A program made the translations under genes and the position numbers. The notes below the pieces were generated by a model, which did not search any database, was not told the origin of the DNA, and saw only the letters and a program-made list of their open reading frames with translations. 64,000 bases of DNA from Nocardioides halotolerans DSM 19273 (lineage in GTDB: Bacteria > Actinomycetota > Actinomycetes > Propionibacteriales > Nocardioidaceae): positions 1-64,000 of the forward strand of contig NZ_AUGT01000021.1 of assembly GCF_000422805.1 (NCBI RefSeq). The letters run 5' to 3'. Below, in pieces: positions 24,800 through 34,211 of this stretch (the stretch's first letter is position 1; the number at the start of each line of letters is the position of its first letter).

Positions 24800-26030
24800 G
24801 GGCGGGGCCGAGCAGGTCGGTGCCGGTCAGGGCGAGCAGGCCGAGGGTCGCGACGAACCCCACGCCCGCGCCGCGGCGCACCCACGTGCGGGGCGGCAGC
24901 AGCCGCAGGGCGGCGGCGGTGCCCACGGCGTAGACCAGCGCGAAGGCGCCGGTGGTCATCAGCAGCGGCGCGTTGAGCGAGAGGTCTCCGGCCGTGATGA
25001 CGCCCAGCGACGCGAAGCCGCCGAGGGCGACGACGCCGAGCGAGCGGCGCGGCACCTCGCCGGCGGTCGAGCCGCGGGCCAGCCAGACCGGCAGGGAGCC
25101 GTCGCGGGCCAGCGCCGCCCCGAGCCGCGCCCCGCCGGCGAAGTAGGCGTTGATCGCACCCACCGAGAGCAGCACCGCCACCACCGCGGTCACCGGTCGG
25201 GCCCACTCGCCGAAGCCGAGCACCAGCAGGTCCGAGAGCGGCGCCTTGCCGGGGTGGTCGCCGAGCACGGCGACGGTCGCGAACGCGATGCCGAGGTAGA
25301 GCACGCTGATGACCGCGATCGCGATGCCGGTGGCGCGGCCGATGTCGCGGCCGGGATTGCGGTACTCGCCGCTGAGCGAGGTCACCGCCTCCCACCCGGC
25401 GAACGCCCACACCAGCAGGGCCGCGGCCGGCCCGATGGCCAGCCAGCCGTGCGGTGCGAACGGCGTCAGGTTGCCGAGCTCGGCGTGGGGGAGCGAGACC
25501 ACTGTCGCGACGAGCAGCAGCCCGCCGAGCACGAACGCGATCACGAGCTGCACCCGGCCGCTGACCCTCAGGCCGAACCAGTTCATGGCGGTGACGAGCG
25601 CGATGATCCCGCCCGTGGCGACGAGCTGGGTCTGCCGCCCGCCGCCCGCGCTGTCCGCGACGTACGCCCCGGCGAACCCCGCCGCCGTGGGCGCGCCGAT
25701 CGGAATGGCGAAGTAGAAGCACCAGCCGACCACCGTCGCCGCGCGCGCGCCGAACGCCTGGCGTGCGTACGTCGACACGCCGCCGCCGTCGGGGTAGCGC
25801 GCGCCGAGGGCCGCGAACGTCGTCGCCAGCGGCACCGACAGCAGCAGGAGCAGCGCCCAGGCCAGCAGCGAGGCCGGCCCGGCCTCGTGCACCGCGAGCG
25901 CCGGCAGCGAGATCACACCGGTGCCGAGCACCGCGCCGATCGTCAGCGCCGCCCCCTGCGAGACGTCGAGCCGCCCGCCCGCCACCGAGGTCGGGTCAGC
26001 GGGAGCGGCCGGGGTCGCGAGCGAGGTCAT
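24726..26030 (-). CDS. APC family amino acid permease
   Basis: 434 aa, about 12 hydrophobic segments. APC-type start GAALTIGAVLGTGVISLPALAV (shown here in part: GAVLGTGVISLPAL, residues 32-45), the GWEAVTSLSGEYRNPGRDI loop and AINAYFAGGARL. Imports or exchanges an amino acid or amine. The gene ends inside the mocR coding region (24726-24799). Its upstream gap carries two large palindromes. Confidence 0.92.
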   Translation of the reverse strand: MTSLATPAAPADPTSVAGGRLDVSQGAALTIGAVLGTGVISLPALAVHEAGPASLLAWALLLLLSVPLATTFAALGARYPDGGGVSTYARQAFGARAATVVGWCFYFAIPIGAPTAAGFAGAYVADSAGGGRQTQLVATGGIIALVTAMNWFGLRVSGRVQLVIAFVLGGLLLVATVVSLPHAELGNLTPFAPHGWLAIGPAAALLVWAFAGWEAVTSLSGEYRNPGRDIGRATGIAIAVISVLYLGIAFATVAVLGDHPGKAPLSDLLVLGFGEWARPVTAVVAVLLSVGAINAYFAGGARLGAALARDGSLPVWLARGSTAGEVPRRSLGVVALGGFASLGVITAGDLSLNAPLLMTTGAFALVYAVGTAAALRLLPPRTWVRRGAGVGFVATLGLLALTGTDLLGPALIGAGAVAWTALHPAPRQVAPTPA

Positions 26031-26109
26031 GACCCCAGTCTCGTGGTCGCAATGGCCTCAGAGAACGGCCAATGCGTGGCTGCTTGGGTGGGCCAATCGC
26101 CGGTGGGGG

Positions 26110-26137
26110 CAGTTTCACCGGGTACCCGGTGAAACTG
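26110..26137. repeat. Perfect 28-bp palindrome upstream of the permease gene
   Basis: Left half CAGTTTCACCGGGT, right half ACCCGGTGAAACTG; fully symmetrical. It lies 80 bp upstream of the permease ATG on the minus strand. The outer 10 bp of each half recur in the element at 26172-26199. Behaves as a strong dimeric-regulator site or a cruciform/hairpin. Confidence 0.85.
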
Positions 26138-26171
26138 GCGCTGCCCGCATGGAGTTCCAGCCGGGAAGCGG

Positions 26172-26199
26172 CAGTTTCACCGGGTAGGCGGTGAAACTC
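26172..26199. repeat. Second copy of the AGTTTCACCG palindrome
   Basis: AGTTTCACCG and CGGTGAAACT (26173-26182 and 26189-26198) flank six unpaired bases. Centre-to-centre distance to the 26110-26137 palindrome is 62 bp, close to six helical turns. It ends 25 bp before the stop of the cytidylyltransferase-like gene, so it might also terminate that gene. Confidence 0.8.
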
Positions 26200-26223
26200 G
26201 TGGCCAGTGGGACAGGTGGGACG

Positions 26224-26622
26224 TCAGGCCAGGTCCGAGATCTTCTCGATCAGCGCGGTCGTCGAGATGGCCGGGGTGCGAGGCAGGTAGACGACCTCGC
26301 AGATGTCCTCGAACTCGTCGAAGCGGCCCGCCCAGTCGTCGCCCATGACCAGCACGTCGGCGGCGTACTGCTCGATGTAGTGACGCTTGAGCTCCAGGCT
26401 CTCCTCCACGAACACCTCGTCGACCGGCTTGAGCGCGGCCACGATCGCGAGGCGCTCGGCCTGGCTGAAGACGGGCTCGCGGCCCTTCTTGCTGAGGTTC
26501 AGCGCGTCGGACGAGACCCCCACCACCAGCCGGTCGCCCTGGAGGGCGGCGCGCTCGATGACCCGCAGGTGCCCGACGTGGAAGACGTCGAACGTGCCGA
26601 AGGTCAGGACGGTGCGCGCCAT
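26224..26622 (-). CDS. TagD-like nucleotidyltransferase (glycerol-3-phosphate cytidylyltransferase family)
   Basis: 132 aa, the usual length. N-terminal TFGTFDVFHVGHL with the HxGH nucleotide motif (His15, His18), central VFSQAERLAIVAAL and C-terminal ISTTALIEKI, matching the ISTT motif of TagD. Transfers CMP (or AMP) to a phosphorylated alcohol for envelope polymer or lipid synthesis. Start chosen at MARTVLTFGT. Divergent from the DUF445 gene. Confidence 0.88.
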   Translation of the reverse strand: MARTVLTFGTFDVFHVGHLRVIERAALQGDRLVVGVSSDALNLSKKGREPVFSQAERLAIVAALKPVDEVFVEESLELKRHYIEQYAADVLVMGDDWAGRFDEFEDICEVVYLPRTPAISTTALIEKISDLA

Positions 26623-26668
26623 GGCCGCGATTCTCCCAGCCGACCGCCGTGCACGAGAATCGAGGGCG

Positions 26669-27946
26669 ATGACCGACACTGTCGCGCCCAGCGCTCCCCT
26701 CGTCGCCGGCGACCCCGCCGCCGACGCGGTCCGCCGCGCCGGGCTGCGTCGGATGCGCACGGTGGCCGTCGGGCTGCTGGTGCTCGCCGCGGTGGTGTAC
26801 GTCGTCACGCGCGACCGCGACGGTTTCCTGGGGTTCGTGAACGCCGGCGCGGAGGCGTCGATGGTCGGCGCGATCGCCGACTGGTTCGCCGTGACCGCGC
26901 TCTTCAAGCACCCGCTCGGGCTGCCGATCCCGCACACGGCGCTGATCCCGAAGCGCAAGGACGACCTCGGCCGTGGCCTCGAGGAGTTCGTGGGCGAGAA
27001 CTTCCTCCAGGAGGCGATCATCCGCGACCGGATCGGCGCGGCCGGGATCTCCCAGCGGGTCGGGGTCTGGCTCGCGCAGCCGGACAACGCCCGGCGGGTG
27101 GTCGACGAGGTCGCCGAGGTCGCGGCGATCGCGCTCACCAAGGTGCGCGACGAGCACATCGAGTCACTGGTCCGCGACGCGCTCACGCCGCGGTTCCGCG
27201 AGGAGCCGATCGCGCCGCTGCTCGGCGGGCTCCTGTCGGAGGCGCTCCGCGACGACCTGCACCACGGGCTGGTCGACCTCGCCCTCGAGGAGCTGCACGG
27301 CTGGCTGGTCGAGAACCCCGACACCGTCGCCGACGTCCTCGGCGAGCGGGCGCCGTGGTGGGCGCCGCCCCGGCTCAACGACGCGGTCACCGGCCGGATC
27401 CACCTCGAGCTCGTCAAGTGGGTGGGCGACATCCGCGACGACCCGCAGCACCGCGCCCGGGCGGCGCTCGACTCCGTGCTGACCCAGCTCGCCGACGACC
27501 TCCTCCACGACGCCGCCACGCAGGCGCGCGCCGAGGCGCTCAAGGAGCGCATCCTCGACAACCCGGCGGTGATCCGGTCGGCGATCTCGCTCTGGGACGC
27601 GCTGCGCCTCGCGCTGACCTCCTCGCTCCAGGACCCGGCCGGGGCCGTCCGTCAGCGGATGCTGACCGAGGTGACGGCGTTCGCGGACCGCCTCGGGTCC
27701 GACGCGAGCCTCCGGGCGCGTCTCGACGGCCTCGCGGCGGACGCCGCGGTCTTCGTCGTCGACCGGTACGGCGCCGAGGTCACCGCTGTGATCACGCACA
27801 CGATCGAGCGCTGGGACGGCCGCGAGGCGGCCCGGCGGATCGAGCTGCACGTCGGTCGCGACCTGCAGTTCATCCGCATCAACGGCACCGTGGTCGGCGG
27901 CCTGGTCGGCGTGCTCATCCACGCCGTGAGCGTGGCCCTCGGCTGA
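26669..27946 (+). CDS. DUF445 family membrane protein (YjiN-like)
   Basis: 425 aa. One membrane segment at about residues 32-50, then GFLGFVNAGAEASMVGAIAD and WFAVTALFKHPLGLPIPHTA, the DUF445 signature, long amphipathic helices, and a hydrophobic C-terminus (VVGGLVGVLIHAVSVALG). Function of the family is unknown; one or two anchors with a large coiled middle suggest a membrane-scaffold role. Confidence 0.9.
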   Translation: MTDTVAPSAPLVAGDPAADAVRRAGLRRMRTVAVGLLVLAAVVYVVTRDRDGFLGFVNAGAEASMVGAIADWFAVTALFKHPLGLPIPHTALIPKRKDDLGRGLEEFVGENFLQEAIIRDRIGAAGISQRVGVWLAQPDNARRVVDEVAEVAAIALTKVRDEHIESLVRDALTPRFREEPIAPLLGGLLSEALRDDLHHGLVDLALEELHGWLVENPDTVADVLGERAPWWAPPRLNDAVTGRIHLELVKWVGDIRDDPQHRARAALDSVLTQLADDLLHDAATQARAEALKERILDNPAVIRSAISLWDALRLALTSSLQDPAGAVRQRMLTEVTAFADRLGSDASLRARLDGLAADAAVFVVDRYGAEVTAVITHTIERWDGREAARRIELHVGRDLQFIRINGTVVGGLVGVLIHAVSVALG

Positions 27947-28012
27947 GCCCCGTCGCGCGTGGGGTGCGCCCGGTTTGGGGTTCCGACACGCCCGGGTGGG
28001 ACAATTGGGGAC

Positions 28013-28246
28013 GTGAGCGACTACAACGACGTGCCGGTGGAGGACGACTCGATCAAGCTCGGGCAGTTCCTCAAGCTGGCGAACCTCATCGAGTCCGGTG
28101 GCGAGGCCAAGCAGGTCCTGGCCGGCGGGATCGTGCGCGTCAACGGCGAGGTCGAGACCCGGCGCGGCCGTCAGCTCGAGCGCGGCGACGTCGTGAGCGT
28201 GGCCGCCAAGACCGCCCGCGTGGGCGGCGAGCGCGAGTGGTCGTGA
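28013..28246 (+). CDS. S4-domain RNA-binding protein
   Basis: 77 aa from GTG 28013. The GACAAT -10 element (28000-28005) is 7 nt upstream, so the mRNA is leaderless and the longer reading frame upstream is not used. S4 fold: IKLGQFLKLANLIESGGEAK, VLAGGIVRVNGEVETRRGRQ. YaaA/RlbA-like single S4 proteins are linked to ribosome or tRNA handling. Confidence 0.9.
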   Translation: MSDYNDVPVEDDSIKLGQFLKLANLIESGGEAKQVLAGGIVRVNGEVETRRGRQLERGDVVSVAAKTARVGGEREWS

Positions 28247-28282
28247 CCGGCGTCGAGACCTCCGCAGCGAAGGCAGCCAGCC

Positions 28283-28651
28283 CTAGCTCACGCCCAGCAG
28301 GTCGACCACGAACACCAGCGTCTCGCCCGGCTTGATCACGCCGCCGGCGCCGCGGTCGCCGTACCCCAGGTGCGGCGGGATCACGAGCTGACGGCGGCCG
28401 CCGACCTTCATGCCCTGGACGCCGGTGTCCCAGCCCTGGATGACCTGGCCAACGCCGAGGCGGAACCTCAGCGGCTCGCCGCGGTTGTAGGACGCGTCGA
28501 ACTCCTCGCCGGTCGAGTGCGCGACGCCGACGTAGTGCACCTCGACGGTGTTGCCGGCCGCGGCCTCGGCGCCGTCGCCCTCGGTGAGGTCGGCGATGAC
28601 GAGGTCGGTCGGGGGAGTGGGGTCGACGAAGTCGATCTCTGGCTTCTCCAT
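28283..28651 (-). CDS. FKBP-type peptidyl-prolyl isomerase
   Basis: 122 aa from ATG 28651; the -10 TAGCGT (complement of 28659-28664) lies 7 nt upstream, so the ATG is the likely leaderless start rather than GTG 28660. FKBP core: VEVHYVGVAHSTGEEFDASY, VIQGWDTGVQGMKVGGRRQL, IPPHLGYGDRGAGGVI. Cytoplasmic single-domain foldase; no signal peptide. Confidence 0.93.
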   Translation of the reverse strand: MEKPEIDFVDPTPPTDLVIADLTEGDGAEAAAGNTVEVHYVGVAHSTGEEFDASYNRGEPLRFRLGVGQVIQGWDTGVQGMKVGGRRQLVIPPHLGYGDRGAGGVIKPGETLVFVVDLLGVS

Positions 28652-28676
28652 TGGACCCACGCTAGCGGGCCCTCGG

Positions 28677-29420
28677 TCAGCGACCGCCGGCCACCCGCAG
28701 CGTCGTGCCGGTGACGTACGACGCCTCGTCGCTCATCAGCCAGGCGACCGCGTCGGCGACCTCCTCCGGCTCGCCGGCGCGCTGCAGCGGGATGAGCGGC
28801 GCCACCCGCTCGAGCCGGCCCGGCTCGCCGGCGTCGGCGTGGATGCTGGTCCGGATCATCCCCGGGGCGACGCCGACGACGCGGATGCCCTGGTCGGCGA
28901 CCTCCTCGGCCAGCCCGAGCGTGAGCGCGTCGACGCCTGCCTTCGCGGCAGCGTACTGGACGTACTCGCCCGGCGAGCCCTTGGTCGCCGCGCCCGAGCT
29001 GATGTTGACCAGCACCCCGCCGGACCCGCCGTAGGCCGTGCTCAGCGCCCGCACCGCGGCCCGGGCGACGAGGATCGCCGAGGTCAGGTTGAGGTCGACG
29101 GTCCGGCGGATCACCTCGACGGGCGTCTCGGCCAGCGGCCCGATGTGGAACGTCGCGCCGGCGTTGTTGACCACACCCGTCAGCGGCCCGGCCGCCTCGA
29201 ACAGCTCGTCGACGCCGTCGGGGGCGAGCAGGTCGGTGCGCACGAGCGTGCACTGCCCGCCGGCCGCCTCGACGTCCGCCCCGGCCAGCTCGGCGGCAGC
29301 GTCGTCGTGGGCGTAGCCGAGCACGAGGTCGTGCCCCGCCCGCGCCAGGCGGTGGGCGATGGCGGCGCCGATGCCGCGGGTGCCGCCGGTGACGAGGGTG
29401 CGGGGCCTGGTGCCGGTCAA
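28677..29420 (-). CDS. Short-chain dehydrogenase/reductase
   Basis: 247 aa from TTG 29420, which overlaps the CBS-protein stop as TTGA; no ATG or GTG fits before the Rossmann strand. TGGTRGIG (NAD(P)-binding), NNAGA, catalytic Ser in NISSGAATKG and YAAAKAG, and C-terminal SYVTGTTLRVAGG. FabG-like oxidoreductase of unknown substrate, coupled to the CBS gene. Confidence 0.88.
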   Translation of the reverse strand: MTGTRPRTLVTGGTRGIGAAIAHRLARAGHDLVLGYAHDDAAAELAGADVEAAGGQCTLVRTDLLAPDGVDELFEAAGPLTGVVNNAGATFHIGPLAETPVEVIRRTVDLNLTSAILVARAAVRALSTAYGGSGGVLVNISSGAATKGSPGEYVQYAAAKAGVDALTLGLAEEVADQGIRVVGVAPGMIRTSIHADAGEPGRLERVAPLIPLQRAGEPEEVADAVAWLMSDEASYVTGTTLRVAGGR

Positions 29421-29860
29421 GTCTGGTGCACGTAGGAGTCGAGCTGGTCGCGCTCGAACTCCAGCTGGCTCATCTTGTGCTTGACCACGTCGCCGATCGA
29501 CACGATGCCGACGAGGACGCCGTCCTGGACCACCGGCACGTGGCGGATCCGGCGCCGGGTCATGACCTCCATCAGCTCGTCGAGCGTGCTGTCGGGCGCG
29601 GTGGTCTCCACGACCTCGGTCATGATCGCGCGGACGGTGTTGTTGACGACCGTGCCGTCGTGGTGGAGGTGACGCACCACGTCGCGCTCGCTCACGATGC
29701 CTTCGACGGTCTCGCCGTCCGTGCTGACGATCAGCGCCCCGACGTTGTGCTCGGCGAGCAGCGCGAGCAGCTCGCGCACGCCGGCGTCGGGGGTGATGGT
29801 GACGACCCCGCGCTCGGCCTCGGGCTGGGGCTTGGCGTTGAGCACTTCGACGATCTTCAT
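29417..29860 (-). CDS. Two-CBS-domain protein
   Basis: 147 aa, ATG 29860 with GGGAGGT upstream. Two CBS motifs: ALLAEHNVGALIVSTDGETV, EGIVSERDVVRHL and VMTRRRIRHVPVVQDGVLVG, IVSIGDVVKH. Binds adenine nucleotides in related proteins (hypoxic-response-protein-like). Probably a soluble energy sensor; partner unknown. Confidence 0.9.
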   Translation of the reverse strand: MKIVEVLNAKPQPEAERGVVTITPDAGVRELLALLAEHNVGALIVSTDGETVEGIVSERDVVRHLHHDGTVVNNTVRAIMTEVVETTAPDSTLDELMEVMTRRRIRHVPVVQDGVLVGIVSIGDVVKHKMSQLEFERDQLDSYVHQT

Positions 29861-29942
29861 CGCGACCTCCCGGGACGCTCGGTGCTCGGTGGTGGGGAGA
29901 CACGACCGTAGCGAGCCGAGCCGGTGCTGAACAGGGGACCTT

Positions 29943-30884
29943 TCATGACTCGGGATGCCCGTCGGGTCCGGGCTCCTCATCGGCCTCGTCGGCCTGGTCC
30001 GTGACGTCGACCGGCCGCGGACCGCGGGGCCGCAGCTCCGAGACCGAGCCCGGTCCCGAGGGCTGCCAGTCGGGGTCGTCGTCGTCGTCCATCGAGCCCA
30101 GGAACGACAGCGCCACGTCGTGCAGGTGGCCGTTGGTGGCCAGTGCGTTGCCGCCCCAGGGCCCGTCCTCGCCGGCCAGCGAGGTGAACGTGCCGCCGGC
30201 CTCGCGGACGATCACGTCGAGCGCCGCCATGTCGTGCACCGCCAGCTCGGGCTCGGTCGCGATGTCGACGGCCCCCTCGGCGAGCAGCATGTAGGACCAG
30301 AAGTCGCCGTAGGCCCGCGTCCGCCACACCCGTCGCATGAGGCCGACGAAGTCGTCGCCCTGGCCGCGGTCGTCCCAGCCGCGCAGCGAGGAGTAGGACA
30401 GCGAGGCGTCCTCGAGGCGGCGTACGTCGGAGACGTGGCACTGGGTCGCCTTGAGCAGCGAGCGGCCGGTCCACGCGCCGGCGCCCGACGAGGCCCACCA
30501 CCGTCGCTGCAACGCGGGCGCGGACACCACGCCGAGCACCACCTCGTCGTCGACGGCCAGCGCGATCAGCGTCGCCCAGACCGGCACACCGCGGACGAAG
30601 TTCTTGGTGCCGTCGATCGGGTCGATGATCCAGCGCCGCTGGCTGTGGCCGGTCGAACCCTGCTCCTCGCCGGTGACCGCGTCGCGCGAGCGGACCCGCG
30701 ACAGCGTGCGGCGGATCGCCTCCTCGACGGCCTCGTCGGCGTCGGTCACCGGCGTGAGGTCCGGCTTCGACATCACGTGGAGGTCGAGCGCCTTGAACCG
30801 CGCGGTCGTCAGCGAGTCGGCGTCGTCGGCCAGCACGTGCGCCAGGCGGAGGTCGTCGGTGTAGTCAATGCCGCGTTCCGCCAC
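29943..30884 (-). CDS. hisN: Histidinol-phosphatase, inositol-monophosphatase type
   Basis: 313 aa, GTG 30884 with TAGGGT (complement of 30891-30896) 6 nt upstream, so leaderless. IMPase metal motifs: [15 protein letters not shown] and [17 protein letters not shown] (shown in part: [15 protein letters not shown]). In actinobacteria this branch is HisN, the penultimate step of histidine synthesis. About 50 C-terminal residues, acidic and Pro-rich, extend past the catalytic domain. It lies next to rsgA-aroA as in Streptomyces and mycobacteria. Confidence 0.88.
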   Translation of the reverse strand: MAERGIDYTDDLRLAHVLADDADSLTTARFKALDLHVMSKPDLTPVTDADEAVEEAIRRTLSRVRSRDAVTGEEQGSTGHSQRRWIIDPIDGTKNFVRGVPVWATLIALAVDDEVVLGVVSAPALQRRWWASSGAGAWTGRSLLKATQCHVSDVRRLEDASLSYSSLRGWDDRGQGDDFVGLMRRVWRTRAYGDFWSYMLLAEGAVDIATEPELAVHDMAALDVIVREAGGTFTSLAGEDGPWGGNALATNGHLHDVALSFLGSMDDDDDPDWQPSGPGSVSELRPRGPRPVDVTDQADEADEEPGPDGHPES

Positions 30885-30927
30885 AACCCCACCCTAGGCT
30901 GCGTTGAACCATTCCCGGCGGAGGTAC

Positions 30928-31389
30928 GTGAGCAAGGACATGTGGGAGTTCAACGGATTGCCTCTCCACCCTCTGGTGGTGCACGCCGCGGTGGTGTTCG
31001 GACCGCTCGCGGCCCTCGTTGCGATCCTCTACGCGCTCTGGGGCCGCCGGCGCGACCAGTTGCGGTGGGCCACCCTCGGTCTGGTGATGCTCGCATTCCT
31101 GTCGATCTGGGCGGCATACCTCACCGGTGACAACTACTTCGGGAGCGATCACTTCACCAGGGTGAGCCAGGAGCTCCGCGACAAGATCGAGCACCACGAG
31201 GAGCTGGCCGATCAGCTGCGGTGGATCACCACAGGGTTCTTCGCTGTCACGGTGATCGCAGGTTGGCAACACGCCCGCGCGGGCGCGGCGCGCTACGCCC
31301 TGAACGGTCTGGTGGTCGTCGCGGCGGTGCTGACGCTGGTCTGGGTCGCGATGACGGGCGACGCCGGCTCCCAGGCGGTCTACGGCTGA
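30928..31389 (+). CDS. DUF2231 membrane protein
   Basis: 153 aa from GTG 30928 (ATG 30940 is an alternative; spacing to GGAGG is poor for both). N-terminal LHPLVVHAAVVFGPLAALVA, four hydrophobic segments, and a loop rich in His/Glu (KIEHHEELADQLRW). DUF2231 proteins often occur near haem or redox genes. Ends 3 nt before the converging rsgA stop. Confidence 0.82.
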   Translation: MSKDMWEFNGLPLHPLVVHAAVVFGPLAALVAILYALWGRRRDQLRWATLGLVMLAFLSIWAAYLTGDNYFGSDHFTRVSQELRDKIEHHEELADQLRWITTGFFAVTVIAGWQHARAGAARYALNGLVVVAAVLTLVWVAMTGDAGSQAVYG

Positions 31390-31392
31390 TCG

Positions 31393-32385
31393 TCAGTACG
31401 CCGGCTCGCTCCGCGCCGCGAGCAGGCGCCGGAACGACGCGACCCGGTCGGGGTCGGCCTGCCCGGCGGCGACCGCCTCGTCGAGGCCGCACTCGGGCTC
31501 CCCGTCGCCGTGGGTGCAGCCGCGCGGGCAGTCCTCGGTGAGCTCGTCGAGGTCGGGGAAGGCCTCGATGAGGTCCTCGGGTCGCACGTGCGCCAGCCCG
31601 AAGGACCGGATGCCCGGGGTGTCGATGATCCAGCCGTCGTCGTCGGGCAGCGGGAGCAGGTAGGCCGACGTCGAGGTGTGGCGTCCGCGACCCGTGACGG
31701 CGTTGACGATGCCGACCTCGCGCTCGGCGTCGGGCACCAGCGCGTTGACCAGGGTCGACTTCCCGACCCCGCTCGACCCGAGCAGCACGCTCACCCGTCC
31801 CGACAGCCGCTCCTCGAGCTCGGACAGGTCGCCGCCGCGCCGGGTGACCACCCACGGCACGCCGAGGGAGCGGTAGGTCGCCAGCAGCTCCTCGGGCGAG
31901 GCGAGGTCGGCCTTGGTGAGGCAGAGCAGCGGCGCCATGCCCGCGTCGTACGCCGCTACCAGCGCGCGGTCGATCAGCCGCGGCTGCGGCTCGGGGTCGG
32001 CGACCGCGGTGACCACGACCAGCTGGTCGGCGTTCGCCACGATGACCCGCTCGACGGGGTCGTCGTCCTCGGCGGTGCGCCGCAGGGTGGTGAGACGCTC
32101 GGTGACCTCGACGATCCGGGCCAGCGTGCCCTCGGCGCCCGAGACGTCACCCTCGACGCGCACCCGGTCACCGACCACGACGCCGCGGCGGCCCAGCGGC
32201 CGTGCCTTCATCGCGGTGACGACCTGACCGTCGACGAGCAGCGTGTAGCGGCCGCGGTCGACGGTCACGACCACGCCCTCGGCGGCGTCGTCGTAGCTCG
32301 GGCGCTCCTTGGTCCGGGGCCGGGTCCGACGCCGGGGACGCTCGTAGTGCTCGACGTCCTGATCGGAGTAGCGCCCTGTCGGCAT
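31393..32385 (-). CDS. rsgA: Ribosome small-subunit-dependent GTPase RsgA
   Basis: 330 aa. Circularly permuted GTPase: OB-fold (about 40-100), G4 LTKAD (156-160), G1 GSSGVGKST (203-211), G3 DTPG, then a zinc-binding C-terminus CPRGCTHGDGEPECGL. Acts in late 30S maturation. Basic, charged N-terminal extension of about 30 residues. Its ATG overlaps the aroA stop (TGATG); the aroA-rsgA pair is conserved in actinobacteria. Confidence 0.95.
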   Translation of the reverse strand: MPTGRYSDQDVEHYERPRRRTRPRTKERPSYDDAAEGVVVTVDRGRYTLLVDGQVVTAMKARPLGRRGVVVGDRVRVEGDVSGAEGTLARIVEVTERLTTLRRTAEDDDPVERVIVANADQLVVVTAVADPEPQPRLIDRALVAAYDAGMAPLLCLTKADLASPEELLATYRSLGVPWVVTRRGGDLSELEERLSGRVSVLLGSSGVGKSTLVNALVPDAEREVGIVNAVTGRGRHTSTSAYLLPLPDDDGWIIDTPGIRSFGLAHVRPEDLIEAFPDLDELTEDCPRGCTHGDGEPECGLDEAVAAGQADPDRVASFRRLLAARSEPAY

Positions 32386-33668
32386 CAGCGGCCCGCGTCG
32401 AACAGCCGCGACCAGAAGCCGGCGAAGTCGGGGAAGGTCTTGCTGGTCGTCTCGACGTCCTCCACGAGCACGCCGTCGACCGCAGTGCCGACGATCACCC
32501 CGGCGTGCGCCATCCGGTGGTCGGCGTAGGTGTGGAAGACGCCCCCGTGCAGGGCCGCGGGCCGGAACGACAGTCCGTCGGGGTGCTCGACCACGTCGGC
32601 GCCCAGCCCGCCGAGCTCGGCCGCCAGCGCGGCGAGCCGGTCGGTCTCGTGGCCGCGGATGTGGGCGATGCCGCGCAGGTGGCTGGGACCGGTGGCCAGG
32701 GCGCACAGGGCGGCGACGGCGGGCGTGAGCTCGCCGGCATCGTGCAGGTCGACGTGGAGGCCCAAGAGCCCGGTGGCGGGGTCGGGGCCGCGGACAGCGA
32801 GGCCCTCGTCGACCGACCACGACACCCTGCACCCCATCTGGCTGAGCAGGTCGCCCAACAGGTCTCCCGGCTGCGTCGTGCGGCCGGGCCAGTCACGGAT
32901 GGTCACCGTCCCGCCGGTGACCGCGGCGAGCGCCAGGAACGGCGCCGCGTTGGACAGGTCGGGCTCGATGAGGTGGTCGACCGCCTTCACCACGCCGGGT
33001 GCGACCGCCCAGCGGTTCGGCTCGGAGTCGTCGACGTCGACGCCGTGCGCGCGCAGCATCGCGACCGTCATGTCGATGTGGGGGAGCGAGGGCACCGGCT
33101 TGCCGTCGTGGCGGACGTCGACGCCCTGGTCGAAGCGGGCGCCGGCGAGCAGCAGCGCCGAGACGAACTGCGAGGACGCCGACGCATCGATCACGACCGT
33201 GCCGCCGCGCACCGACCCGGTGCCGCGGACCTCGAAGGGCAGCGCGCCGCGGCCGTCGTCGGCGACGTCGACACCCAGGGCGCGCAGCGCGGTCAGCACC
33301 TCGCCGATCGGGCGGGTGCGCATGTGGGGGTCGCCGTCGAAGGCGACCGTGCCGCGCGACAGACCCGCGGCCGGCGGCACGAACCGCATCACGGTCCCGG
33401 CCAGCCCGCAGTCGACGGCGGCGTCGCGGTCGAACGGGCCGGGCGTCACCGCCCAGTCCTCGCCCGTCGTGTCGACGGCCGAGCCGAGACCGGTCAGGGC
33501 CTCGGCCATGAGCAGGGTGTCGCGCGACCGGAGTGCGCGGCGCAGGACGGAGGGTCCCTCGGCCAGCGCGGCGAGCAGGAGAGCGCGGTTGGTCAGCGAC
33601 TTGCTGCCGGGCAGCGAGACGACGGCGTCGACCGGGCCGGTCGCCCGCGGCGCGGGCCAGTCGCCCAA
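32385..33668 (-). CDS. aroA: 3-phosphoshikimate 1-carboxyvinyltransferase (EPSP synthase)
   Basis: 427 aa from TTG 33668, two bases after the DoxX stop; no other start fits before the first strand. [17 protein letters not shown] with Lys23, [21 protein letters not shown] and the C-terminal [11 protein letters not shown] are EPSP-synthase signatures. Sixth step of the shikimate pathway. The LAGT form replaces the common NAGT, as in other actinobacterial AroA. Confidence 0.95.
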   Translation of the reverse strand: MGDWPAPRATGPVDAVVSLPGSKSLTNRALLLAALAEGPSVLRRALRSRDTLLMAEALTGLGSAVDTTGEDWAVTPGPFDRDAAVDCGLAGTVMRFVPPAAGLSRGTVAFDGDPHMRTRPIGEVLTALRALGVDVADDGRGALPFEVRGTGSVRGGTVVIDASASSQFVSALLLAGARFDQGVDVRHDGKPVPSLPHIDMTVAMLRAHGVDVDDSEPNRWAVAPGVVKAVDHLIEPDLSNAAPFLALAAVTGGTVTIRDWPGRTTQPGDLLGDLLSQMGCRVSWSVDEGLAVRGPDPATGLLGLHVDLHDAGELTPAVAALCALATGPSHLRGIAHIRGHETDRLAALAAELGGLGADVVEHPDGLSFRPAALHGGVFHTYADHRMAHAGVIVGTAVDGVLVEDVETTSKTFPDFAGFWSRLFDAGR

Positions 33669-33669
33669 C

Positions 33670-34194
33670 TCAGGTGGCCTTCGCCCGGACCAGGGCCGCC
33701 TCGCGGCGGGCGCTGCGCGCGAGGTGGCGGGCCTCGCGGCGCGCGTCCTTGGCGGCGCGGCGGGTGCGCCAGAGCACGCCCGGCTGCCCCTCGGTGTCGC
33801 CGGAGGCGATGACCAGGCCGCCGAGCATCGAGACGTTCTTGAAGAAGTGCACGCGCTGGGCGGCCCGCTCGGCGGGGTCCTGCTTCTCCCAGAAGCGGTG
33901 GCCGGCCGCGGTGGTCGGCACCAGCGTCGCCGCGAGCACCGCCGAGGAGAGCCGCGGCAGCCTGCCGGTGGCGAGGGCCAGGCCGGCGGCGACCTGCACC
34001 GCGCCGTTGACGCGCACGAGGGTCGCCGGGTCGGACGGCAGCTGCGGGACCACCCGCTGCAGCAGCGGCACCAGCCGCTCGGTCACCGGCTCGGCCGCGC
34101 CGGCCTTCTGCGACGCGTTGCGGACCGAGTCGAGACCCCCCACCACGAACATCGAGGCGAGCATCGGGCGGGCGAACAGTCTGCTGATGGCCAT
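33670..34194 (-). CDS. DoxX family membrane protein
   Basis: 174 aa, about four hydrophobic segments, starting [19 protein letters not shown] and ending in a charged Arg/Ala helix. DoxX proteins support redox or detoxification partners in actinobacteria. Directly before aroA and after the sigma/anti-sigma fusion gene on the same strand. Confidence 0.85.
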   Translation of the reverse strand: MAISRLFARPMLASMFVVGGLDSVRNASQKAGAAEPVTERLVPLLQRVVPQLPSDPATLVRVNGAVQVAAGLALATGRLPRLSSAVLAATLVPTTAAGHRFWEKQDPAERAAQRVHFFKNVSMLGGLVIASGDTEGQPGVLWRTRRAAKDARREARHLARSARREAALVRAKAT

Positions 34195-34211
34195 GCCTCA
34201 GTCAAACACGG

